45,684 nt of DNA from positions 1-45,684 of the forward strand of contig JBKPDT010000240.1 of NCBI GenBank assembly GCA_046728035.1, in the 5' to 3' direction. The notes beneath the pieces are model-generated. The model searched no databases. It worked only from the letters and a program-made list of their open reading frames with translations, and had not been told where the DNA came from. The DNA is from DASRWT01 sp046728035. Its GTDB lineage: Bacteria; Methylomirabilota; Methylomirabilia; Rokubacteriales; CSP1-6. Positions within the stretch are counted from its first letter, which is position 1. Every line of letters starts with the position of its first letter. This document shows positions 32,101 through 39,737 of this stretch, piece by piece. Made by a program: the position numbers and the translations under genes.

Positions 32101-34355
32101 GCTTCGGCGACCGCCGCGCTGCGCGCCGGGTCGGGCGCCAGCACGAAGGCGTCACCCCGCCGCCGCATCAGCCCGAGGGGCATGAGGTAGCCGGAGACCA
32201 ACGAGCGGAGTTGCCGCCGGTCAGCCACACCGGCCGAGATGCGGGACTGCGCGAGCACCTCCAGGACGAGCTGGCGCAGCAGGCGTTCACCCACCAGCTC
32301 GCCCCGGGGTGCGATGTCACGGTGGCGGGGGTGGAGCCGGTTGAGCAGCGGGCTGGCCAGCGGGACGAGCTGGCGCTCGAACGGCAGCCCCGCCAGTGAC
32401 GGCAGGTCAGCATCGCCGCCGCCCGGCACGTAGGCGACCGTTCCGGCGAAGTAGGCCCGGTGCAGCAGCTCCCGGGCCCGGGCGGCGTCGGCGCTGGCGG
32501 CGCGCTCGAGGAACTCGACCAGCCCACCCGGCTCGGTCCGGCCTTCGGACCGGGCGCGGTCGAGCACGAGCCGGCGGCTGTGGAGCTCCAAGATGGTCTC
32601 CAGCTCGTCAGGCGTGAACGGGGCCGGCACCCACACCGCGAGCCGTTCGCTCGCCGCGGACTTCGCCCGCACTGCGACGTCGGGGTCGTCGGGCTCGGGC
32701 TCGGCCACCAGCAGGCAGCCCGACGCGCCGGCCGAGCGCGCCTGGGCCACGAGCGTGGCCGCGTCGTCCCCATCGAGCTCCGGCACCCGGACCAGCCCCA
32801 CGAGCAGCGAGCGCAGGGTGTTCTGCCACAGGAACTCGCGGCGGGCCACGCCGACGTCCGCCAGCAGCTGCCACGGCAGCGACGGCGACGAACCCAGCTC
32901 GAGGAGCGTGCGCACCGCCCGCCGGTCGCCCGGCACCAGCTCGGCCCGGGCCTGCGTGATCCGGGCGCCGGCCACCGCCGCAGCGTCGGCCTCCAGCTCG
33001 ACGGTGTAGGTCGGCGGCGAGCCGCTCGCCACCACATAGGCGCCGCGGCCGGCCAACGGCGCGAGCACGGCCTGCTCGAGGTAGCCGACATTGGCCGCCG
33101 CATCCAGGCTGCTGACCCTGGCCAGCAGCATGTGCGCCAGCTCGGCGGCGGTGCGGGGGCGCTCGACCGGCGACGCGGCCAACAGGCACAGCAGCTTCAC
33201 CACCCGCAGGGCGAGCTGGCGATCGGCGTCGGTCTCGAACAGTTCGTCGACGGCTCGCTCGAAGTAGGGCACGACCGACTCGGCCAGCCGGCGGGTCTCG
33301 ACCCGCTCGTGCAGCCGGGCGGCGAAGTGGTCGTACACGCGGTCGGGGGTGAGCAGGTCGAGGCAGCCCCGCTCCTGCCACGGGGGCAGCCCGGCGGCCG
33401 GGTCGCCGCGCAGCTGGCGGCAGATGAAGTCGACCACGCCCCGCTTCTGGGAGAAGACGAACCGCAAGCCCTCGAGCACCGTGAGGGTGGCGGGATGCAG
33501 GGGGTAGCAACCGACGAGCCGCTCGCGGGAGACGCCCCACCCGCCGAACGCGGCGTCGAGCTCGGTGTGGATCTGCTCGACCCGCCCCTCGGCCCCGGGG
33601 CGGAGCCGGACCAGCCGGCCCCGCACCAGGTCCTCGACGTGGCGCATCGTCAGGCTCAGCGTCCGGTAGCGGTCGCGGATGCGGGTCAGCTCCCGCTGGC
33701 TGACGTTGGCGACCTCCTCGATGCTCTCCTGGAGGGCGGCGACCACGACGACGGGCCGGCCCCGGGCCCACTCCCCGAGGAACTGGAGGAACCGCAGGTC
33801 CTCGGTAAGCGCCGGGCCCTGCTTGGCCCGGAGGAACTCGCTCAGCTCGTCGAGCAGGACGACGAGACCCGACCGCCCCCCGGTGCCCACCGCGGCCGCC
33901 AGCAGCGCATCCCACGCCGCGCGCCGGTCGGTGCCCGCCGGCGGGGAGTCCCGATCGAGCGCCCGCCAGGCGCGGCCGAGGACCAGGTCTTCGAGCGGCG
34001 CACCGGCCCGGTGCTCGACGAGCGGGACCGCGACCCCGAGCACCCGGTCCATGACGGCCGTCGCCGAGTACCGCAGCCCGGGCGGCCAGGTGCCGAGCGG
34101 GGCCGAGTCCGCGGCACCGGCCAGCTCGGCCAGCGCCGCCAGGAGGTGCGACTTGCCCGAGCCGAAGTGGCCGACCAGGAAGTACCCGCCGCCGTCCTCG
34201 CGCGCGCCCAGCACCGCCTCCAGCGCCTGGACGACGTCGGCGGTGAGCACCAGCTCCCGGAGCCACCCCGGTCGGCCGTCGAGGCGGACCACCGTCTCGA
34301 CATCCGCCACCTCGACCAGGTCGGCGATGGTGAGAGCCGCGGCCGCGTCGCCCAT
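29151..34355 (-). CDS. PglY/BrxC-type ATPase fused to PglZ (BREX-like)
   Basis: This is a 1734-residue protein. The N-terminal part is a DUF6079/PglY/BrxC-like P-loop ATPase: Walker A GHFGSGKSHLLAAL at about 62-75, Walker B VVLLDELSEFLRAK at about 165-180, then QFLGEWARGRPVVVVAALQE, YPLHPATLTVLE and FSQKRGVVDFICRQL. A zinc-ribbon-like KPRCGCGF lies at about 1085. The last 230 residues are a PglZ alkaline-phosphatase-like domain: VAVLLVDAMRADLW (metal Asp about 1518), the PAPTRTTEAVAALY nucleophile region, LADHGFRENASW (about 1672), YAHGGVSLEECVVPVTVLAP. In known Pgl/BREX these are two proteins of about 1200 and 850-950 residues, so this is a compact fusion. The ATG follows the TPR gene by 10 bases. 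Anti-phage function is inferred from family. Confidence 0.88.
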   Translation of the reverse strand: MGDAAAALTIADLVEVADVETVVRLDGRPGWLRELVLTADVVQALEAVLGAREDGGGYFLVGHFGSGKSHLLAALAELAGAADSAPLGTWPPGLRYSATAVMDRVLGVAVPLVEHRAGAPLEDLVLGRAWRALDRDSPPAGTDRRAAWDALLAAAVGTGGRSGLVVLLDELSEFLRAKQGPALTEDLRFLQFLGEWARGRPVVVVAALQESIEEVANVSQRELTRIRDRYRTLSLTMRHVEDLVRGRLVRLRPGAEGRVEQIHTELDAAFGGWGVSRERLVGCYPLHPATLTVLEGLRFVFSQKRGVVDFICRQLRGDPAAGLPPWQERGCLDLLTPDRVYDHFAARLHERVETRRLAESVVPYFERAVDELFETDADRQLALRVVKLLCLLAASPVERPRTAAELAHMLLARVSSLDAAANVGYLEQAVLAPLAGRGAYVVASGSPPTYTVELEADAAAVAGARITQARAELVPGDRRAVRTLLELGSSPSLPWQLLADVGVARREFLWQNTLRSLLVGLVRVPELDGDDAATLVAQARSAGASGCLLVAEPEPDDPDVAVRAKSAASERLAVWVPAPFTPDELETILELHSRRLVLDRARSEGRTEPGGLVEFLERAASADAARARELLHRAYFAGTVAYVPGGGDADLPSLAGLPFERQLVPLASPLLNRLHPRHRDIAPRGELVGERLLRQLVLEVLAQSRISAGVADRRQLRSLVSGYLMPLGLMRRRGDAFVLAPDPARSAAVAEALRLVPGEPVPTADVVRRLADGPVGLTEPEALIVLNGCVQAGLLEAWRGRRRIDEPFLAITPTDRLSAGELLEPAARSALAGLGFAVGPGPFEPWNASVQRALWERARAWLEARREDVAQVHAAITALADTPVLGSVGTDPVAQDVARVGQVIDGCDPGLAPVPGLRRLVASIGDAEEVAGSGRRLAAVARFVREELPGVEQSVAYLTDPGFEIPTDQPRLAVLRDEALALARDILGLAADDRAGELGAVERELRRAYLEAYADAHDRFHRSEDRARVDAVRKSASYQALAALASVGAVAVPDDLVKVERALTVAAPPPCTRRLDLELAWKPRCGCGFVLGQEPPVADVDALTTMVDRGVSQHLSELGRPEHRTRLERAVEDLAGLGRDELAADVRSLLTVIAAAGAADPLTIAHLVTEPLASVVHDVLCGGRLVVQRDLAALREDVIGRRYPKRRLLELLAAWVDPHDEMPPGGFVEVVDSGESARPAGSPPAPQGATAELLAGRFPRLASLLPADRPADAFWLAVWWSGRADPPAWLPAPLLDDTKLLAAAAEAARQDLGARAELADLDARISAETLLGDQVAAALGLGARTGVEVASELGDERWLRHPLRLAAYELAGRLAGDWQLADRLPQLDLAHLAAAHAVAAEAELAPLAHLLAAARHLAALERRLGGLSCRELVEDAYPSLMAPVPELLSRAELAAVGGGLVSADAVSAVTASARRLLGTADGVLREHADAGFPGCLRIWEVGNGVVAPLLRVHDRVAVLLVDAMRADLWRRVRDALAAALPGRARRESWAVVPAPTRTTEAVAALYLGRPVPAGSGPASPGDLGDLGVPFSHLGVESTAVVGADREGSAGAVRDLWSAGPRLSVAVAAGVDEKLHRSSIELAGLLDEAAAALERRLLPTLAALPAEVPLVVLADHGFRENASWGHGPGSRYAHGGVSLEECVVPVTVLAPAEAGGTGAGTPAREPSPRSRSWPL

Positions 34356-34365
34356 CAGTCGCCGG

Positions 34366-35337
34366 TCAGTCGCGGCCGAGCTTGCGCAGCTCGCCGTAGA
34401 CGGCGCCGACCCGGCTGCCGGCGATGGGGATCAGCTCCTCGAGCGTGGCCCGCAGCTCGTCCCCGGCCCCGCGGGCTTTCTGGAGGTGGATGTAGGTGCG
34501 GAACAGGATCAGGTCCTGCGGGTCGTCCAGGAGGCAGGACCGCATGATCGCGGCGGCCTCGTCGAGCTTCCCGGACCGGCGCAGCGCGAAGCCCTCCTGC
34601 TTGCGGGCGAACAGGTCGCCCCCGTGGCGTTGCCGCCGCTCGCGCCACGCCGCGGCGGCCCGTTGGTCGTCGCCGGCGTCGCGGCGGACTCGGGCGAGCA
34701 CACCCAGCAGGTGGCGGTTCTCCTGGCCGCCACTGCGGACCAGCACCTCGACCTCGCGCTCGCGCGCCTCCGGCGGCAGCCGCAGCAACCGGGCCTCGAT
34801 CAGCTTGGCGTAGGCGAACTCGTCGTCAGGCGCGCCGCGGTGCGCCCGTTCGAGGTGGCCGACGGCGTCGTCGAGGCGGTCCTCCCGGAGGGCTATCTCG
34901 CCCAGCACCAGCCACGCCCCGCTCGCGCCCTCGTCCCGCTCGACGGCCCGGGCGGCCGCACCGCGGGCACTGTCGAGGTCGCCGAGCCGCAGGTGGCAGC
35001 GGGCCAGCTGGACCGCCGCCCACGACCCCCGATCGCCGAGCGCGTCGGCCTCCTGGTAGCACCGGGCCGCGTCGCGCCAGCGCTGCTCGCGGTAGCGGAG
35101 GTCACCGCGGACACGGGCCGTGAAGGCGGTCGTGCCGGCGGTCGCCTCGGCCCGGTCGAGCGCGTCCGCCGCCTCCGCCAGCTTGCGCCGGCGGAGCTGC
35201 ACCTCGGCCAGCTGCGCCAGGGCCACGGCGTGGGCGGGGAACCGCGCCAGGACCCCTTCCAGGGCGATGACCGCCTCGTCGAGCCGGCCGGCGCGCTTGG
35301 CTTCGAGGGCACGGTCGAGCTCCGTCGTCGTCGACAC
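34366..35337 (-). CDS. TPR-repeat protein of the BREX-like operon
   Basis: This soluble helical protein of 323 residues is built almost wholly of TPR-like repeats: EAKRAGRLDEAVIALEGVLA, LAEVQLRRRKLAEAADALDR, REQRWRDAARCYQEADAL, LGEIALREDRLDDAVGHLER and FALRRSGKLDEAAAIMRSCL. It has no catalytic motif, signal peptide or membrane segment. The GTG at 35337 is chosen because repeats begin directly after it; the frame is open further upstream but runs over the divergent helicase gene. It is the first gene of the operon with the ATPase-PglZ fusion, and is probably a scaffold or adaptor for it (inference). Confidence 0.83.
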   Translation of the reverse strand: MSTTTELDRALEAKRAGRLDEAVIALEGVLARFPAHAVALAQLAEVQLRRRKLAEAADALDRAEATAGTTAFTARVRGDLRYREQRWRDAARCYQEADALGDRGSWAAVQLARCHLRLGDLDSARGAAARAVERDEGASGAWLVLGEIALREDRLDDAVGHLERAHRGAPDDEFAYAKLIEARLLRLPPEAREREVEVLVRSGGQENRHLLGVLARVRRDAGDDQRAAAAWRERRQRHGGDLFARKQEGFALRRSGKLDEAAAIMRSCLLDDPQDLILFRTYIHLQKARGAGDELRATLEELIPIAGSRVGAVYGELRKLGRD

Positions 35338-35455
35338 CGCGCGCAGTCTTGTCGCGCTGGCCGATGCCGGACGAACGCGACGGGGGTCCGCGCCGCGATG
35401 GGCGACGATCGCTAGCGTCGGCTCGGTCTGGTCGCCGGTGCCGGGAGGGTGCGGG
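35338..35455. promoter_or_regulatory. divergent promoter region of the BREX-like module
   Basis: The 118 bases between the TPR start and the helicase start must hold both promoters. A dyad CGACG (35403-35407) with CGTCG (35416-35420), centred on GCTAGC, lies in the middle, and GGGAGGG precedes the helicase ATG by 6 bases. A shared regulator site is plausible but unproven. Confidence 0.35.
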
Positions 35456-38400
35456 ATGCTGGTGTTGCATGGGTTCTGGTCGCCGGACGACGGCCTGTGC
35501 CTGTGGGGCGAGGATTCGGAGCGCAGGGTCAAGAGCCCCAGCCAGGCGTTGCGTGCGGCGCGGCCCCATCCCTTCGCGGCGCCTGCCGGCATCCTGGCGG
35601 CGGCACACGCGGGCAAGCCCGGTGACGCCACCCTGCTGCTGCCGTCGCTCCGCAGCGCGCCCCTGGACTCCCCCGAGGTGATCAGGGTCAGCCCTCGCCC
35701 GACGGCCCGGTCGGCGCCTGCGCTGCTGCCGTGGAGCGTTCCCGTCGTCACGTTCGACGCGGTTTCGGCGCTGGCCGTGCTGTCGGAGCGGGTCGAGGGG
35801 ATCCGCGGCGGCGCCTCCCTCGACTACCTGGCCGAGCTGGCGCTGTTCGCGCGCGAGCTCGTCGCCCGGGGCCGGGTGCGTCCTGCGATCGAGCGGGACG
35901 GCGCCGGTGCCATCGCCCGGTGGCGTCCGGTCGTCCAGGGACGCGATGTCGTCGTCCTGCATGGGCTGGTGACCGCGATGCCGCCGGTGTGCCGGGCGGT
36001 GCCGGGCCGGGACGACGCCCACGCGCTCGCCACCACCGCGCTGGGCGCCCTGGTCGACGCGGCTGTGCGCGAGAGGCTCCCGGCCGACCTCGACCTCACG
36101 CCGCCACGGCGGGGTCGCCGCCCGAAGCGGTTGCCCGCGGCCGAGGCGTGGCTGGCAGCGCTGTCGGGCCCGGACGACAGGTTCGACGCCGATGCTGCCG
36201 ACGTCGATGCGCTGGCTCTGGCCCTACGGCCCTGGGACGGCGTGGGTGCCGGCCCGACGGGCCCGGCGCGGGCGGCCTTCCGGCTGACCGAGATCGCCGC
36301 CGAAGCGGACGAGCCGGGCGACTCACCAGAAACGTGGTGGCGGCTGGAGTTCCTGCTGCAGTCCACCGAGGACCCCAGCCTGCTGGTGCCGCCAGCGCAG
36401 GCCTGGGCCGACGACGGCAGCCTGGGACGATGGCTGCCCCGGCCGCAGGAGTTGCTGCTGGCCGAGCTGGGCCGTGCCAGCCGTGTCTACCCGGAGCTGG
36501 CCGCCGGCTTGCGGCAGGCTCGCCCGGGCGCGCTCGAGCTGGACGTCGACGGCGCCTACCAGTTCTTGTCCTCGGCGGCTCCGGCGCTGGATGACGCCGG
36601 GTTCGGGGTCCTGCTGCCGTCGTGGTGGGACCAGCGCCGCCAGCTCGGCCTCCAGCTCTCGGGGCACACCCCGGTCGACGGCGTGGTGACCAAGCAATCC
36701 AAGTTCGGCAGGGACCAGCTCGTGGAGTTCCAGTGGCGCCTCGCGGTCGGCGACGACACTCTCACCGACCAGGAGATCGCCGCGCTCGCGGAGACCAAGG
36801 CCCCGCTCATCCGGCTGCGCGGCCAGTGGGTAGCGGTGGACCCCGACCAGCTCGAGCGGGGCTTGGCGTTCCTGGAGCGCAGCCCGACCGGCGAGAAGAC
36901 CGCGGCCGAGATCCTCGCCCTGGCGGCCAGCCACCCCGACGATCTGGACACGCCGCTGCCGGTGACCGATGTGCGGGCCGATGGCTGGCTGGGCGACCTG
37001 CTGGACGGCACCGTCGCCCGCTCCCTGCGGCCCGTGTCGACCCCCGCCGGGTTCCGGGCCGAGCTCCGGCCCTACCAGCAGCGAGGCCTGTCCTGGCTGG
37101 CGTTCTTGTCCGAGCTCGGGCTCGGGGCGTGCCTTGCCGACGACATGGGGCTCGGCAAGACCGTCCAGCTGCTGGCGCTGGAGTGCGTGCATCGGGCGGA
37201 GCGCCCGGACATCGCCCCGACCCTGTTGTTGTGCCCGATGTCGGTGGTCGGCAACTGGCAGCGGGAGGCCGCGAGGTTCGCCCCGGGCCTGCGCCTCTAT
37301 GCGCACCACGGACCGCAACGCCGCCACGGCGAGGCGCTGCGGGGACGGCTCGCCGAGACCGACCTGGTCGTCACCACCTACGCCACGGCGAACCGCGACG
37401 CCGACGAGCTCGCCGGCCACGAGTGGCAGCGGGTGGTCCTGGACGAGGCGCAGGCCATCAAGAACAGCCTGTCCCAATCCGCCAAGGCGGCCCGCCGCCT
37501 ACCGGCCGGGCATCGGGTGGCGCTGACCGGCACCCCGGTGGAGAACCGGCTGGCCGAGCTCTGGTCGATCATGGACTTCCTCAACCCCGGCATGCTCGGG
37601 TCGTCGGAGCTGTTCCGCACCCGCTACGCGATCCCGGTGGAGCGCCACGGCGTCACCGAGCCGGCCCATCGGTTGCGCACCGTCACCCGCCCCTACGTGC
37701 TGCGCCGGCTCAAGACCGACCCGGCCATCATCGATGACCTGCCGGACAAGATCGAGATGAAGCAGTACTGCCAGCTCACCACCGAGCAGGCGTCCCTGTA
37801 CCAGTCGGTGGTGGACGACATGATGGAGCGGATCGAGCACTCCGACGGCATCGAACGCCGGGGCAACGTGCTCGCGGCGATGGCCAAGCTCAAGCAGGTG
37901 TGCAACCACCCGGCGTTGCTGATGCACGACCGCTCGGCGATCGGCAAGCGGTCGGGAAAGGTGATCCGGCTGGAGGAGATCCTCGAGGAGATCCTCGCCG
38001 AGGGCGACAAAGTGCTGTGCTTCAGCCAGTTCACCGAGCTTGCCGAGATGCTGCTCCCGCACCTGGCGGCGCGTTTCGGGACCGACATCGCCTACCTGCA
38101 CGGCGGCACACCCAAGGCCCGCCGGGACGAGCTGGTCGCCCGGTTCCAGTCGGACGACGGGCCGCCCATCTTCCTGCTGTCGCTCAAGGCCGGCGGTACC
38201 GGGTTGAACCTGACCGCCGCCAACCACGTGATCCACATCGACCGGTGGTGGAACCCGGCCGTGGAGAACCAGGCCACCGACCGCGCCTTCCGGATCGGTC
38301 AGACACGCAACGTCCAGGTGCGCAAGTTCATCTGTACCGGGACACTCGAGGAACGCATCGACGAGATGCTCGAGGAGAAGGCGGCGTTGGCCGACCTGGT

Positions 38401-38491
38401 GATCCGGGACGGCGAGGGCTGGCTGACCGAGCTGTCGACCGGCGACCTGCGCCGGGTCTTCGCCCTGTCGGAGGGGGCCGTCGGTGAGTGA
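35456..38491 (+). CDS. SNF2-family helicase/ATPase
   Basis: This 1011-residue DNA translocase has an N-terminal 500 residues of the bacterial SNF2-associated type (MLVLHGFWSPDDGLCLWGED start, LLPSWWDQRRQLGLQLSG). The ATPase core follows: LRPYQQRGLSWLAFL, ADDMGLGKTVQLLAL (motif I, about 561), LDEAQAIKN (motif II, about 661), LTGTPVENRLAELWS, then in the second lobe VLCFSQFTEL, LSLKAGGTGLNLTAANHV and TDRAFRIGQTRNVQV. The start at 35456 has a strong GGGAGGG site. The stop overlaps the SWIM gene by 8 bases. SNF2/SWIM pairs are common in actinobacteria; here they sit back to back with a BREX-like operon, suggesting a role in DNA surveillance. Confidence 0.93.
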   Translation: MLVLHGFWSPDDGLCLWGEDSERRVKSPSQALRAARPHPFAAPAGILAAAHAGKPGDATLLLPSLRSAPLDSPEVIRVSPRPTARSAPALLPWSVPVVTFDAVSALAVLSERVEGIRGGASLDYLAELALFARELVARGRVRPAIERDGAGAIARWRPVVQGRDVVVLHGLVTAMPPVCRAVPGRDDAHALATTALGALVDAAVRERLPADLDLTPPRRGRRPKRLPAAEAWLAALSGPDDRFDADAADVDALALALRPWDGVGAGPTGPARAAFRLTEIAAEADEPGDSPETWWRLEFLLQSTEDPSLLVPPAQAWADDGSLGRWLPRPQELLLAELGRASRVYPELAAGLRQARPGALELDVDGAYQFLSSAAPALDDAGFGVLLPSWWDQRRQLGLQLSGHTPVDGVVTKQSKFGRDQLVEFQWRLAVGDDTLTDQEIAALAETKAPLIRLRGQWVAVDPDQLERGLAFLERSPTGEKTAAEILALAASHPDDLDTPLPVTDVRADGWLGDLLDGTVARSLRPVSTPAGFRAELRPYQQRGLSWLAFLSELGLGACLADDMGLGKTVQLLALECVHRAERPDIAPTLLLCPMSVVGNWQREAARFAPGLRLYAHHGPQRRHGEALRGRLAETDLVVTTYATANRDADELAGHEWQRVVLDEAQAIKNSLSQSAKAARRLPAGHRVALTGTPVENRLAELWSIMDFLNPGMLGSSELFRTRYAIPVERHGVTEPAHRLRTVTRPYVLRRLKTDPAIIDDLPDKIEMKQYCQLTTEQASLYQSVVDDMMERIEHSDGIERRGNVLAAMAKLKQVCNHPALLMHDRSAIGKRSGKVIRLEEILEEILAEGDKVLCFSQFTELAEMLLPHLAARFGTDIAYLHGGTPKARRDELVARFQSDDGPPIFLLSLKAGGTGLNLTAANHVIHIDRWWNPAVENQATDRAFRIGQTRNVQVRKFICTGTLEERIDEMLEEKAALADLVIRDGEGWLTELSTGDLRRVFALSEGAVGE

Positions 38492-39326
38492 CAGGTGGTA
38501 TGCGCCGTCCCCGCCGTCGCGCCCGCGGCCGGTCGAGGGTGGGCTCAAGGTCCGCAGCGCCAGCGGCGCGATCGGCCAGACCTGGTGGTCCGAACGGTTC
38601 GTCGAGGTCCTGGAGGACATCGGCATAGGCAACCGGCTGCAGCGCGGCCGCAGCTACGCCCGCAAGGGCCAGGTCATCTCGCTCGACGTGGACGCCGGCA
38701 CCGTCACCGCCCACGTCCAGGGCAGCCGGGCGCGGCCCTACCGCGTGCGCGTCGGCCTCACCGCCTTCGGCAAACTCGAGTGGGCCCGGGTGGAACGCGC
38801 GCTGGTGGACGACGCTTGGTACGTGGCCACGCTGCTCACCGGTGAGATGCCCGAGGACATCGAAGCGGTCTTCGCCGGTCAGGGGCTCTCGCTGTTTCCG
38901 GTGTCGGCGGGGGAGCTGTCCATGGACTGCTCCTGCCCCGACCGGGAGGTGCCCTGCAAGCACATCGCCGCCGCGTTCTACCTGTTGGCCGAGGCGTTCG
39001 ACGACGACCCGTTCACCATCCTCGCCTGGCGAGGCCGGGAGCGGGAAGACCTGCTGGCCAACCTGCAGGCCGCCCGCGCCGACGGCCTGCCCGCCGCCGA
39101 CCAGGCCGAGTGCGCCGGCTCGCCGCTCACGGCCTGCCTGGACACCTACTTCGCGCGGCAGGCCGAGATCCCCGCCACGAACCCACCCACCAGTTCGAGG
39201 ACGGCGCTGCTGGACCAGCTGCCACCGATCGAAGTCACCGTCCGCGGACGCTCGTTGCCCGACCTCCTACGGCCCGCCTACCTGGTGCTCGGGGAGGGCG
39301 CGCCGCCCGGCACGCCACCCGCCTGA
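38484..39326 (+). CDS. SWIM zinc-finger protein
   Basis: This 280-residue protein begins with GTG inside the end of the helicase gene. An N-terminal domain (WWSERFVEVLEDIGIGNRL, RGRSYARKGQVISLDVDAG) is followed by the SWIM motif CSCPDREVPCKH at about residues 148-160 (CxCx7CxH) and AAAFYLLAEAFDDDPF. SWIM domains bind DNA or protein. The overlap and pairing imply that it works with the SNF2 ATPase, perhaps as its loading or targeting subunit (inference). The C-terminal 60 residues (TVRGRSLPDLLRPAYLVLG) are variable. Confidence 0.9.
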   Translation: MSDRWYAPSPPSRPRPVEGGLKVRSASGAIGQTWWSERFVEVLEDIGIGNRLQRGRSYARKGQVISLDVDAGTVTAHVQGSRARPYRVRVGLTAFGKLEWARVERALVDDAWYVATLLTGEMPEDIEAVFAGQGLSLFPVSAGELSMDCSCPDREVPCKHIAAAFYLLAEAFDDDPFTILAWRGREREDLLANLQAARADGLPAADQAECAGSPLTACLDTYFARQAEIPATNPPTSSRTALLDQLPPIEVTVRGRSLPDLLRPAYLVLGEGAPPGTPPA

Positions 39327-39737
39327 GGCTCGTCCGGTGCGTCCACGTCCACGGTTCAGCGGGTCGTCGCGCTCCCGGTGCCACGGTGACCCTTCGGAAT
39401 TACGGAACCTGCTGGCGATTCACGGGCACGGCCATCTTCCACACCGGACCGCGGGGCATGTTCCCATTGGTGTCAGCAGCGTGAGATCGGCGTGGGCGCC
39501 GATCGCGACTGGGCCCCGCTCGGGCTCATCGAAGGCTTGGTCGGCGGTCCCCGCCGTGAGGCGTGCACGGCATCGAGGATCGGGACCCGTTCGCCTCGGA
39601 GAGCTACGCAGGCAAGGGCCCGAGACGACGGATAACGTCGGCCATCGCCGGCTGTGCAAACGAATCAGTTGATAGTGGTCCTGTGGGGGATTGAATCAGT
39701 CGAGCGGCGCGGACGCGCCGGGCAGGGAGCAAGGACG
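39327..39737 (-). pseudogene. intergenic stretch holding an amidohydrolase (YtcJ-like) remnant
   Basis: Between about 39612 and 39470 the minus strand reads ALRGERVPILDAVHA, then after one frame change LTAGTADQAFDEPERG and VAIGAHADLTLLTP. This matches the C-terminal strap of amidohydrolase-3 enzymes, where xxGKxADLxVL closes the barrel. Nothing of the metal-binding barrel remains. The remaining sequence, 39327-39469 and 39613-39737, shows no gene apart from the purine-rich ribosome site of the aminotransferase. Confidence 0.5.

Noticed and set aside
30108..34547. Two long plus-strand frames (763 and 695 codons) opposite the ATPase-PglZ gene
   Set aside because: Both mirror the codon pattern of the real minus-strand gene, are Gly/Gln/Arg-rich and contain no recognisable motif.
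34366..35751. Longer start for the TPR gene at 35751
   Set aside because: The extra 138 residues are low-complexity, antisense to the helicase start, and contain no TPR pattern.
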